A stretch of 64,000 bases of DNA, taken from the NCBI GenBank assembly GCA_964624585.1, contig CAZUXE010000006.1, positions 1 to 64,000 on the forward strand, given 5' to 3'. How positions within the stretch are numbered: the stretch's first letter is position 1; every line of letters starts with the position of its first letter. Positions 42,316 through 50,004 of this stretch are shown piece by piece. The notes beneath the pieces are model-generated. The model did no database searches. It saw only the letters and a list, made by a program, of their open reading frames with translations, and had not been told where the DNA came from. Position numbers and translations under genes: made by a program. The stretch is from CAZUXE01 sp964624585. Its GTDB lineage: Bacteria; Hydrothermota; Tepidihabitantia; B3-TA06.

Positions 42316-42907
42316 CTGAAAGCACCCCTGTAAATCCTATAAATGCTAATGCCATAAGCCCTGCAATAATTAGGGTAATCCCTGGACCTTGCAAACCTTC
42401 GGGTATTTTTGCTGCTGAAAGTCGTTGTCTTATTCCAGCCATAGCCACAATAGCCAGCATCCAACCTATTCCTGAACCCAGGCCAAACATTACGCCTTCA
42501 AAAAAGCTGTAGTCGCGAATTACCATAAACAGCGATGCCCCCAGAATTGCACAATTGACTGTTATAAGGGGAAGAAAGATACCCAAATTCTGATATAACA
42601 CTGGGGAAAAACGTTCAATAACCATTTCAACAAACTGAACAAATGCAGCAATAATTACTATGAATACAAGAAACCTAAGATAGTATAGGTTCAAAGGCAA
42701 AAGAATGTACTTATACGCTAACCAATCAAGCGCTACAGTAAAAGTCATAACGAACACCACTGCGAAACCTAAGCCAAAAGCGGTTTTAACCTGTCTTGAA
42801 ACAGAAAGAAAGGAACACATGCCCAAGAATCGGGCAAGTAATATATTCTCTGTAAACACCGCGGCAAAAAGAATTATAATAGGCCGCAATAAAACCGAGG
42901 CTTCCAC
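42308..42907 (-). CDS. nqrE: Na+-translocating NADH:quinone reductase subunit E
   Basis: A 199-aa protein with six membrane helices. NqrE-type signatures are ENILLARFLGMCSFLSVS and FLPLITVNCAILGASLF; the two Cys (in GMCSF and VNCAIL) are the ligands of the intramembrane iron centre shared between NqrD and NqrE. The pattern is closer to NqrE than to RnfA. GTG start; AAGGTAGG upstream. The gene lies after an 83-aa ORF, not directly after nqrD as usual. Confidence 0.93.
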   Translation of the reverse strand: MEASVLLRPIIILFAAVFTENILLARFLGMCSFLSVSRQVKTAFGLGFAVVFVMTFTVALDWLAYKYILLPLNLYYLRFLVFIVIIAAFVQFVEMVIERFSPVLYQNLGIFLPLITVNCAILGASLFMVIRDYSFFEGVMFGLGSGIGWMLAIVAMAGIRQRLSAAKIPEGLQGPGITLIIAGLMALAFIGFTGVLSGG

Positions 42908-43158
42908 TAAGCACCTACCTTTCCATAAGTTCGATAAGAGGGATAACTCCTTTGCAACTCAGACAATATAGCTGAATTTGGATAGGGTGAATTTTTTACA
43001 AGCTGCCTGTCTAGCGTATTTAGAAGAAGGAGAGGGGTTCTGCAACAAAGTGTTTGCGAAATTGGAGATAATATTTTAGAAAAGTGATTATCGGAATCAA
43101 ACACTGCTTCATTATTTTCCATAAGGGCGATTCTTTTTGACACAAAAGATATTCCCAT
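42907..43158 (-). CDS. Small unexplained ORF between nqrD and nqrE
   Basis: An 83-aa frame (MGISFVSKRIALMENNEAVF, ending YRTYGKVGA). AAGGAAG lies before its ATG, its start is 2 nt from the nqrD stop, and its TAG overlaps the GTG of nqrE. No motif or membrane helix. nqrD and nqrE are normally adjacent, so this is an insertion in the operon; the ribosome binding site suggests it is translated. Confidence 0.4.
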   Translation of the reverse strand: MGISFVSKRIALMENNEAVFDSDNHFSKILSPISQTLCCRTPLLLLNTLDRQLVKNSPYPNSAILSELQRSYPSYRTYGKVGA

Positions 43159-43160
43159 AT

Positions 43161-43961
43161 CTAACTTCCTTCTGAAATTATTGGTTTAGATGATGTATTG
43201 CCTAAAGGTTGTGGAAATGAGTTAGCAAGAAACTGGGAGTTGTTGGAGTGGGACGGAGAGGATGGTTGGAAGGAAGGCTTGGAGGGAAGGTTAGAGGAAG
43301 GAGAGGAGGGTTGAGAGGGAGGGTTGGAGGGCGAGGAGGGCTGGGAGGAGGGCGAGGATTTTTTAAGGGAACGGAATATCCATACAACTACAGCCAAAGT
43401 AAAGAATGCACCAGGCGGCATAACCATTATAATCCACTTATCCCATGCTACCGAAGCAAAGAAAGGTATTGGAAAACCTAAAATAGACCCCATACCTATT
43501 AATTCCCTTATAACTGATACAACCAACAGAACGAAGGCATAACCTATGCCTGAAAAGAATCCGTCAAGAGCCGATTGAAGCGGCGGATTGGAACCTGCAA
43601 AGGCCTCTGCCCTACCCATAATTATGCAGTTAGTAATTATCAAACCCACGTAAGGCCCAAGACTTCGGCTCATATCCGGCCAATAGGCGGCAAGCGCCCT
43701 GTCGAAGAGTATAACGTAGAAGGCAATAATTAAGGTTTGAACCATCATCCGCACGCGACGAGGCGTAATATTTCTTAATAGCGATACGGTAAGTCCAGAC
43801 AATGCCGTAGTGAAGATAAGGGCTACGCTCATCACAAGGGTATTCAAAACCAAATTGGTTACAGCAAGCGCCGAACAAATGCCAAGCACTTGACTAAAAA
43901 CAGGATTATCTGTCCAGACCCCTTCCTTGATTATAGCGCTAATTTTTTTATTCCCCGGCAT
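43161..43961 (-). CDS. nqrD: Na+-translocating NADH:quinone reductase subunit D with a Ser/Pro-rich tail
   Basis: A 266-aa subunit. The first ~200 residues are a normal NqrD with six membrane helices (NPVFSQVLGICSALAVTNLVL with a Cys of the iron centre; GPYVGLIITNCIIMGRAEAFA with the second Cys). A tail of about 65 residues, mainly Ser, Pro and Asn, follows the last helix and is absent from family members. It is encoded by a purine-rich G-tract array (43250-43365). Start is the ATG at 43959-43961 with AAAGGAG, overlapping nqrC by 14 nt; a longer frame is less likely. Confidence 0.93.
   Translation of the reverse strand: MPGNKKISAIIKEGVWTDNPVFSQVLGICSALAVTNLVLNTLVMSVALIFTTALSGLTVSLLRNITPRRVRMMVQTLIIAFYVILFDRALAAYWPDMSRSLGPYVGLIITNCIIMGRAEAFAGSNPPLQSALDGFFSGIGYAFVLLVVSVIRELIGMGSILGFPIPFFASVAWDKWIIMVMPPGAFFTLAVVVWIFRSLKKSSPSSQPSSPSNPPSQPSSPSSNLPSKPSFQPSSPSHSNNSQFLANSFPQPLGNTSSKPIISEGS
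43250..43365. repeat. Purine-rich tract encoding the NqrD tail; potential quadruplex
   Basis: About 115 bp almost wholly G and A on the plus strand, with GGG runs spaced by 1-7 nt (for instance GGGAGGGTTGGAGGG then GAGGAGGGCTGGGAGG). The minus strand codes for Ser/Pro/Asn repeats. G-rich DNA is on the template strand of nqrD. Confidence 0.75.
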
Positions 43962-44598
43962 TGTCAGTCTCCTTTCCGTCAAATTCATTCATCCGGTCGC
44001 GCCAACGAACAAGTTGAGCGTTCATAAATTCGGCCAATCGCTTGGAAGTTTGAGTAGCTCCGGTAACGGCATTAAACGAATGTTTATCAGTTAAAGCTCC
44101 CGAGGAACGCATCTCAAGGGGAAGCATTCCTTCAGAAATGGTTTTTCCTATGAATTGTTTCTTGAACCTAGGTTTTACAATCTCACCGCCAAGTCCGGGT
44201 GTTTCCTCTTGGACGTAGAATGAAACTCCTGTAATAGTTCTTTTATCTGCATTTATACCTATCACACCCTTAATAGGCGCCCAAAAACCCTGACCTTCAA
44301 TGGCTAACACATAGGTGGTAAGTTTTCCGTTCTTCATATATCTAAGCGCTCCGGCACTGCTAGAATCAGGGTCGGCAAGAAGCTTAACGAATTTTGCATG
44401 TACCTCTTCAGGACTCATTCTACCTGGCAAATCAAGCGGCAGAACCTCAATGGCTGCACGCTCAAAGGCTATTTGAGCGTTGGCGTCAACCTTCGCACGG
44501 GTAAAGGCGGCAAAACCCACAAGTATGGAAGCGCAAAACATTGATATAAGGAACATGAACAGAATAGGATACCAACTCTTGTCTTTTACACTCATCAT
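43948..44598 (-). CDS. nqrC: Na+-translocating NADH:quinone reductase subunit C
   Basis: A 216-aa subunit with one N-terminal membrane helix (about 11-32) and a periplasmic domain that carries covalent FMN. The flavin site is the Thr in NAVTGATQTS (about residue 186), the usual target of flavin transferase ApbE. Also present: GQGFWAPIKGVIGIN and EETPGLGGEI, which are NqrC hallmarks. Slightly shorter than most NqrC (~250 aa). AAGGGAAGGG precedes the ATG. No apbE is in the window. Confidence 0.93.
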   Translation of the reverse strand: MMSVKDKSWYPILFMFLISMFCASILVGFAAFTRAKVDANAQIAFERAAIEVLPLDLPGRMSPEEVHAKFVKLLADPDSSSAGALRYMKNGKLTTYVLAIEGQGFWAPIKGVIGINADKRTITGVSFYVQEETPGLGGEIVKPRFKKQFIGKTISEGMLPLEMRSSGALTDKHSFNAVTGATQTSKRLAEFMNAQLVRWRDRMNEFDGKETDNAGE

Positions 44599-44656
44599 AA
44601 CCCTTCCCTTGTTTGAAAGAGACTAGCATTTGACAGGAAGTTAGAGACTCTTGCAT

Positions 44657-45661
44657 TCACTTTGAGTTTCCCTTTAGCTGAGCTAACTTTTCTTTTCTAC
44701 GCTTTTTAGCCTCATTAAAACCGTAATCAAGAATCGGTGCAAACATATTCGCGAGGAGTATGGAGAACATCATACCTCCGTTGAATACCGAAAAACTACG
44801 TATCACAAATGTAGCAACGGCAATCAAGGCTCCATAAATTAACTGCGCTCCCAAAGTTTTAGGAGCAGACACCGGATCTGTAGCCATAAAAAATGCGCCG
44901 AACAGGAAGCCGCCACCCATCAAGGCGACTAGAAGGCCTGAAGCTGAAGGTAGGCCAAGAAGGTCAGCCAAAAGATTGACCAAAGCGTAGACCCCAATAG
45001 TCATTAAAATTATCCACCTGTTGGCTGTTTTTGAGATAAACAGATACAACCCACCTGCAAGTATAGCTATTACGCTAGTTACACCCATGCTTCCGGCAAG
45101 ATTGCCAAGAAGAAGGTTCAAAAGATGCGGAGCTTCAGCCAAGCCCTGCTTTAAGGCTCCCATGGGAGATGCTGAAGTTATGACGTCAGGGCTTAATACA
45201 GTACTCCATTGTCCCAAGGCTCCCCAAGGGAAACCTGCCGCCGGCGCCCACTTCGCTGTCATAGCTACAGGAAATGATATGTAGACAAATGCGCGGCCAA
45301 CAAGGGCAGGGTTGAATATGTTTCTGCCAAAGCCGCCAAATACCATTTTGCCAAACAGTATAGCGAAAGCTATACCAATTATCACCACATGCCAAGACGC
45401 TGTTGGCGGAAGAACAAGGGCGTAGAGTATGCCTGAAACAAAAACAGCTTCAGAAACAGGTTCTTTTCTTTTGCTTGCCAAAAGAAACAAGTATTCTGTT
45501 AAAAAAGCGGTGGAGACCGAAATAATCACAATAGCCAGTGAACGCCAGCCAAAGAAATACACCGAAGCAAGAACACAGGGAAGGCTGGCAAGCATCACAC
45601 GGCGCATTATCTTTTGCTTTTGAAGCAGTTGTCTCTTCTTGACAGGCTTGTGCATGCTCAT
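44657..45661 (-). CDS. nqrB: Na+-translocating NADH:quinone reductase subunit B (NqrB/RnfD family)
   Basis: A 334-aa membrane protein with about ten helices; it holds covalent FMN and part of the Na+ path. The length fits RnfD better than NqrB (~410 aa), but partners NqrC and NqrF make this NqrB. The flavin attachment motif usually reads (S/T)-(G/S)-A-T-P; here it is VITSASPMG (about residue 168), so the flavin would sit on Ser instead of Thr. The C-terminal DPVSAPKTLGAQLIYG block is conserved. First gene of the operon, with a strong promoter; nqrA is absent. Confidence 0.9.
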   Translation of the reverse strand: MSMHKPVKKRQLLQKQKIMRRVMLASLPCVLASVYFFGWRSLAIVIISVSTAFLTEYLFLLASKRKEPVSEAVFVSGILYALVLPPTASWHVVIIGIAFAILFGKMVFGGFGRNIFNPALVGRAFVYISFPVAMTAKWAPAAGFPWGALGQWSTVLSPDVITSASPMGALKQGLAEAPHLLNLLLGNLAGSMGVTSVIAILAGGLYLFISKTANRWIILMTIGVYALVNLLADLLGLPSASGLLVALMGGGFLFGAFFMATDPVSAPKTLGAQLIYGALIAVATFVIRSFSVFNGGMMFSILLANMFAPILDYGFNEAKKRRKEKLAQLKGNSK

Positions 45662-45685
45662 TTCTTTACCAACTCCTATCTTATT

Positions 45686-45713
45686 ATCATAAACTGACTT
45701 GGCCCGATGTCAA
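45686..45713 (-). promoter_or_regulatory. Promoter of the nqrBCDEF operon
   Basis: Minus strand TTGACA (45708-45713), 16-nt spacer, TATGAT (45686-45691). It directly precedes nqrB, so the operon begins with nqrB and not nqrA. Confidence 0.8.
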
Positions 45714-45933
45714 ATGCGCCACGCAAGACAATTGAGGAGGTAGGAACGCCAAAGCAACCAATATTGAACAGTGCTTAATTTCAAGCGAAGTATAAGAGGG
45801 GGTTGAAACAGCAGCGTTGATATTGAAGGAAAAATCCACTTGCAGGGACATAGTATGTTGCAAATGCCCTAGCACTACAAGTGATAGAAAGTTTCCACAA
45901 TACGCCTCGGCTCCTGAATGCTGCATAGTTCTA

Positions 45934-47154
45934 CTAAGAACAGGTTGCGCAATGCTCTTTGAGTTTCTTTGCTACCAGCAGACCAAATTCGTGGCTCTGT
46001 GCAAGGGTATCTTCGTCAGGTACATAGTTAAAACGCTGTCCCGGGGAAATAAGTTCAACACCCATATCTTCAAGAATAGCGTTTATCTGCTTTACAGCCT
46101 CGCCCGACCAACCGTATGAACCAAAGGCCGCACCAATAAGGTTACGCGGTTTTAAGCCTTTAAGATAGGTGAGTATATCTCCAAGTGAAGGAAAGATATT
46201 GTTGTTTAATGTAGGTGAACCCACTATTAAGGCACCAGCATCAAGCATTTCGGTAGCCACATTGGAACGGTGAGAGCCGGATAAAGGCATAACCTTTGCA
46301 CGCGCACCTCCTGCAGCCACGCCGTCGGCTATAGCTGAGGCCATAAATTCGGTTCCTCTCCACATAGTATCGTAGATGATTATTGCTCTATCGCTAGGCT
46401 TCTGTTCGCCCCAACGCAGAAAATCACCAATTATCTTTTGAATTTGATCTGGCCTACGCCATATTGGCCCGTGGTCAGGACATAGAAAATCTATTGGAAT
46501 ATTAAGTTTCTGCACTTTGGCAACCGCAGCTGAGATTGTGGAGGAGTAAAGTAACAGGATATTGGCGTAGTACTTAGAAGCCTCATAGTCAAGAAGCCAT
46601 TGGGGAAGCTCATCGGCAAAACGCTCTGTGGTGGCAAGGTGCATTCCAAAACCATCTTGTGAAAAAAGCACTTTATCAGCATCTAAATACGTCATCATGG
46701 AATCAGGCCAATGAACCATACGTGTCTCTACCGCTGTAAGTTTCATGTTCCCAAGGTCAAGTACTTCGCCATCTGCAACCGCGGTAATTTCTTTATTGTG
46801 ATGAAAATGCGCGGCAATAGCCTTCACTCCCATTTTAGAAGCGAACACCTTTTCCGGCTTAACCTCATCCATTACTTCAAGAAGGGTACCTGTGTGATCC
46901 ATCTCAGCGTGGTTCGATACTATGTACGAAATCTTTGAAGGCTCTATGACCGATGCAATCCGCGAAAGCATTTCCCGCTTAAACCCCTTCTTTACAGTAT
47001 CAATTAAAGTTACCTTATCGGCTAAGATAAGAAAAGCGTTGTAGGTTGAACCCCGACTAGTGGCATAACCGTGAAAGTCGCGGATACTCCAGTCAATAGC
47101 TCCAACCCAATACACATGTTCTGAAACCTTTATAGCTTTGAATGGTTGTGACAT
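45934..47154 (-). CDS. Flavodiiron protein (oxygen or nitric oxide reductase)
   Basis: A 406-aa protein: N-terminal metallo-beta-lactamase-like domain with the diiron ligands in NHAEMDHTG (H-x-E-x-D-H, about residue 80), HWPDSM and CPDHGPIW, then a flavodoxin-like domain from about residue 250 that binds FMN. It reduces O2 to water or NO to N2O with electrons from rubredoxin, which is encoded about 6 kb downstream. This protects an anaerobe from oxygen. ATG with AGGAGTATT upstream. A TTGGGA-N16-TTAAAT match precedes it (weak). About 220 nt to nqrB promoter contain no gene. Confidence 0.94.
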   Translation of the reverse strand: MSQPFKAIKVSEHVYWVGAIDWSIRDFHGYATSRGSTYNAFLILADKVTLIDTVKKGFKREMLSRIASVIEPSKISYIVSNHAEMDHTGTLLEVMDEVKPEKVFASKMGVKAIAAHFHHNKEITAVADGEVLDLGNMKLTAVETRMVHWPDSMMTYLDADKVLFSQDGFGMHLATTERFADELPQWLLDYEASKYYANILLLYSSTISAAVAKVQKLNIPIDFLCPDHGPIWRRPDQIQKIIGDFLRWGEQKPSDRAIIIYDTMWRGTEFMASAIADGVAAGGARAKVMPLSGSHRSNVATEMLDAGALIVGSPTLNNNIFPSLGDILTYLKGLKPRNLIGAAFGSYGWSGEAVKQINAILEDMGVELISPGQRFNYVPDEDTLAQSHEFGLLVAKKLKEHCATCS

Positions 47155-47222
47155 ATAATACTCCTATCCGCAATAGCGCGGCTTATCAATATTTAACTTA
47201 TATCTCTTCGATTCCCAAAACA

Positions 47223-48271
47223 TTAAAAAAGCGCTGACACAATAGAGCAAAGTTTTGAAAGAAACAACTTGTCCTGCGCTGAAAATGCGTCTACGGTATG
47301 GGAATCTATGTCAAGCTCACCTACTAACTTATCTTGTTTAAGTATAGGCAGCACAATTTCCGACTTTACCTCTGGACTGCACGAAAGATAATTATTCTCC
47401 ATGGAAACATTGGGAACAACAAATATCTCCCTGCATTCCGCAGCCTGCCCACATATCCCCTGACCAAAACCAATACGAACATGCTCGGTTGCCTGACCAA
47501 CAAATGGCCCCAACACCAATTCCCTTTCTCTCTCTGTATCGGTAATATAGAAGCCTACCCAATCGTAATGCGCCACATTGTCAAAAAGAATTCTGCAAAC
47601 ACGCTTCAGTATTTCTTCTGGATTGTTCAACTCAAGTATCACGCGATTTACCTCATCTAAAAGCAACTCGGCAAGACTAGGGGTTATGGACGTTATAACA
47701 CTTGTGTGTTCTACAGAAGTTTCAGATTGGGCAAGAGATTTAGGAGTGGTAGATTCTGAGGAAAGTGGGAAAGTTTTTAAGCTTGCTGTAATTACTTGTG
47801 TTTGTGACTTCAGATGAGAGATAGAAAGAACAGGTTGCGCGATAGGGGGTATAGAAGAAGGCTGTACAACAGGTACGGAGGAAGGAGAAGTACCTGTAAT
47901 TTTGCTTTTTGAATTAGCGCTTTGAATATACCCTAAGACTGGTGTTGTGGAGTATGTTACAGATTGTGTTAAAGGATTTGTTGCAGGGGAAACTACTGGA
48001 TGCGGCGCGGATTGCGGCGCAAGATACGTTACGGAAGGTGATGGTGTTACGGAATGAGGTACGGATGACGTTACGGATTGTGTTGCGGGCTGTGTTACGG
48101 GNNNNNNNNNNNNNNNNNNNNNNNNNNNNNNNNNNNNNNNNNNNNNNNNNNNNNNNNNNNNNNNNNNNNNNNNNNNNNNNNNNNNNNNNNNNNNNNNNNN
48201 NCGGGCTGTGTTACGGGTACGGGGACGGATGTGGGGTGTGGAATGGCTTTTAAGTCGTTATTGTAAACCAT
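47223..48271 (-). CDS. msrC: Free methionine-(R)-sulfoxide reductase (GAF) fused to a long Pro/Thr/Ser/Val-rich N-terminal extension
   Basis: The C-terminal 147 aa form a GAF-type fRMsr: GPFVGQATEHVRIG, GQGICGQAAE and YLSCSPEVKSEIVLPIL (Cys pair for catalysis) and ELDIDSHTVDAF. It repairs free Met-R-sulfoxide. A TTG at 47664-47666 could start the core, but has no clear ribosome binding site, and the frame stays open for 145 more codons upstream, rich in Pro, Thr, Ser, Val and Gln (PVTQPATQSVTSSVPHSV next to the assembly gap). Beyond the gap the same frame pattern continues to an ATG at 48269-48271 (MVYNNDLKAIPHPTSVPVPV), which overlaps the AhpD-like gene. I infer one gene; the gap length must be 2 modulo 3 for this frame. 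Confidence 0.7.
47941..48240. repeat. 12-nt minisatellite in the msrC-like gene, interrupted by an assembly gap
   Basis: Units such as GATGACGTTACG, GATTGTGTTGCG and GGCTGTGTTACG lie in 12-nt register from about 48040 to the gap. The same CGGGCTGTGTTACGGG borders the gap on both sides (48086-48101 and 48202-48217), so a collapsed tandem repeat probably caused the gap. Confidence 0.8.
48102..48201. other. Assembly gap (100 N)
   Basis: A run of exactly 100 N, the standard placeholder for a gap of unknown size. The true length is unknown and lies within the repeat array. Confidence 0.99.
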
Positions 48272-48585
48272 AAATCCACCGCCTTGCGCAAATGAGGTAT
48301 CACAATTGAACCACCCACCATTAGCGCTACCATCATAGCCTCTTCCAATTCCTCAGAACTCACTCCCTCTTCAAAGCATCTGCCAAGATGATGGCTTATA
48401 CAATCATCACAACGCAGAACCATTGAGGCAACCAGCCCCATCATTTCCTTTGTTTTAGAACCTAACACCCCCGCCTGATAGGTATTCCAATCCAAATGAT
48501 GAAAGACCTTCATATTCTTTGACGCAAACTCCATTACCCGCCGGTGCATGGCTTCGCGTTTTTCCTTAAATTCCTTAATGTTCAT
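48250..48585 (-). CDS. Carboxymuconolactone decarboxylase/AhpD-like protein
   Basis: A 111-aa all-helical protein of the CMD/AhpD family. The redox-type motif is CDDCISHH (CxxC followed by His, about residue 60), typical of AhpD-like alkylhydroperoxidases rather than the true decarboxylase. The overlapped downstream gene encodes methionine-sulfoxide reductase, so an oxidant-defence role is plausible. ATG start without a strong ribosome binding site; a promoter lies about 40 nt upstream. Confidence 0.88.
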   Translation of the reverse strand: MNIKEFKEKREAMHRRVMEFASKNMKVFHHLDWNTYQAGVLGSKTKEMMGLVASMVLRCDDCISHHLGRCFEEGVSSEELEEAMMVALMVGGSIVIPHLRKAVDLWFTITT

Positions 48586-48622
48586 TTACATTTAATCCCG
48601 ACTTATTTAATAGACTTGAATT

Positions 48623-48650
48623 AGTATAGTTGAACCTGTAGCTATGTCAA
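48623..48650 (-). promoter_or_regulatory. Promoter of the AhpD-like gene
   Basis: Minus strand TTGACA (48645-48650), 16-nt spacer, TATACT (48623-48628). Confidence 0.8.
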
Positions 48651-48840
48651 GACCATTTGTATAAACTTATGGTAATCGGGTAGGAATTTGATACCGCCCA
48701 TAACATATCCCGTAACACCCCCCGTAACCATAACTCAAACCTGGGGCAAATAACGCAACAGGACATGCAAAACGGCAAAGTCTATTTGTTATTTTGAAAT
48801 AATCTAAGCGAAGGAAAGCATTCACAATCAGCTTGCTGCC

Positions 48841-48868
48841 TTGACACTGCCGTTCGATTAGGTAAACT
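48841..48868 (+). promoter_or_regulatory. Promoter predicted to give a leaderless mRNA (252-aa barrel protein)
   Basis: TTGACA (48841-48846), 16-nt spacer, TAAACT (48863-48868), then 6 nt to the ATG at 48875; no ribosome binding site. Upstream, at 48703-48728, two CCCGTAAC units of the minisatellite family are present. Confidence 0.75.
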
Positions 48869-48874
48869 TGGCCT

Positions 48875-49633
48875 ATGAGTTTTATTTTTGCTCTCGTTTT
48901 CTTGTCTCAATATACGGACGTTTATGTTCCGCAAAAACCATTCTACGTTGAATCGGGGTGTTTAGGGACTGTTGGAATTATTGAAACAGGAATTACCGCC
49001 CGTTTTAACCAGGGAAACGATAAATTTTCCGTACCGGTTTTAAGTTCAATTTGCTCATCATTCGACGGGTTTAATGAGTTTGGTCTGGAACTACCCTGGG
49101 TTAAAGCAGCGAAAACAGATACCTCTAATCGTATTGCAATAGGCAATCTTGGTATTACGTATAAAAGAAGAATTATCGCTTCTCAAAAATATGGTTATCT
49201 GGCTGCGGGCGCCAAGATTGAACTGGCTACATCACCCGATACCTTTGGAATCAGGGACAGCCTGGGAGGCAATAAATCAAGACTGGGAATAGGTTTATCT
49301 TATACCTATGAATATCCACTTATTGCAGATTATCACACCTTGTTTGGCCGTTTGCCTATCCAGGCGACTATTACTATAAATAACAATTTTCTTTCTCTTG
49401 ATAATGACAGTAAGGAATTGGAGTTCAACGCAGCCGGTAATTTCGCTTGGGGAGCCTCCGCCCAGATTATTCCTTTTGATTTTGCCTTCGCCGGCGCCAG
49501 TGTTATCGGAAACAGTCGCGGCATTGATTTTATACCATACGCAGGGATAAGTTGGTTTTGGTTTGAAGCTGGAGTAGCCTACCATACTCTAGGGGAAAAT
49601 CGCATTGACGCTTTTCTTCGATTCTATATGTAG
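48875..49633 (+). CDS. Outer-membrane beta-barrel protein, unknown
   Basis: A 252-aa protein. The first ~12 residues are hydrophobic (a short signal peptide, cut probably near SQYTD). The remainder is a series of amphipathic strands (GTVGIIETGITARFNQGN, FGLELPWVKA, LGIGLSYTYEYP, ATITINNNFLSLD, GISWFWFEAGVAYH) ending with a C-terminal aromatic strand DAFLRFYM, as in outer-membrane barrels. No specific family recognised. The start is fixed by the leaderless promoter. Confidence 0.75.
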   Translation: MSFIFALVFLSQYTDVYVPQKPFYVESGCLGTVGIIETGITARFNQGNDKFSVPVLSSICSSFDGFNEFGLELPWVKAAKTDTSNRIAIGNLGITYKRRIIASQKYGYLAAGAKIELATSPDTFGIRDSLGGNKSRLGIGLSYTYEYPLIADYHTLFGRLPIQATITINNNFLSLDNDSKELEFNAAGNFAWGASAQIIPFDFAFAGASVIGNSRGIDFIPYAGISWFWFEAGVAYHTLGENRIDAFLRFYM

Positions 49634-50004
49634 TAACAAATTCTGTCTTTCAAAACAATATAACGTAAATAAATCTACCCGAGGGGAATCAAGGGGTGTT
49701 ATGTTCAAAATTCATATGAATTTTATCGCTTATCTCCATAAATAAAACTTGTTCTCTTGACGTATATCTACCACATACCAGAGCTTTAATTACAGAATTG
49801 CAGATACGCCAAGAAATGTGTTCTAATTGTATTTGGGATATAGGCTACAGAGATTACGACCAGAGGCACTGGTGTGTTGCGAGCGTGTTTCGGGGTAGTT
49901 ACAAATCTTGCCAGATGTTACGGGGAGGGAGGGTAGAATTAATCGCGACTAAATTACTTCAACAAATAATCTCTTTTAGGAATTACAGTGCAAAAAAACA
50001 CTTT
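49634..50004. other. Intergenic region with no supported gene
   Basis: About 370 nt between convergent genes. A 94-codon plus-strand frame (from 49798) has neither a ribosome binding site nor a recognisable motif and runs into lepB on the other strand. A GATGTTACGGGGAGGG repeat fragment is at about 49915. I see no terminator. Confidence 0.5.

Noticed and set aside
47942..48253. Plus-strand frame across the N gap
   Set aside because: The opposite strand continues into the methionine-sulfoxide reductase with Pro/Thr bias and has the better explanation; reading through N is meaningless.
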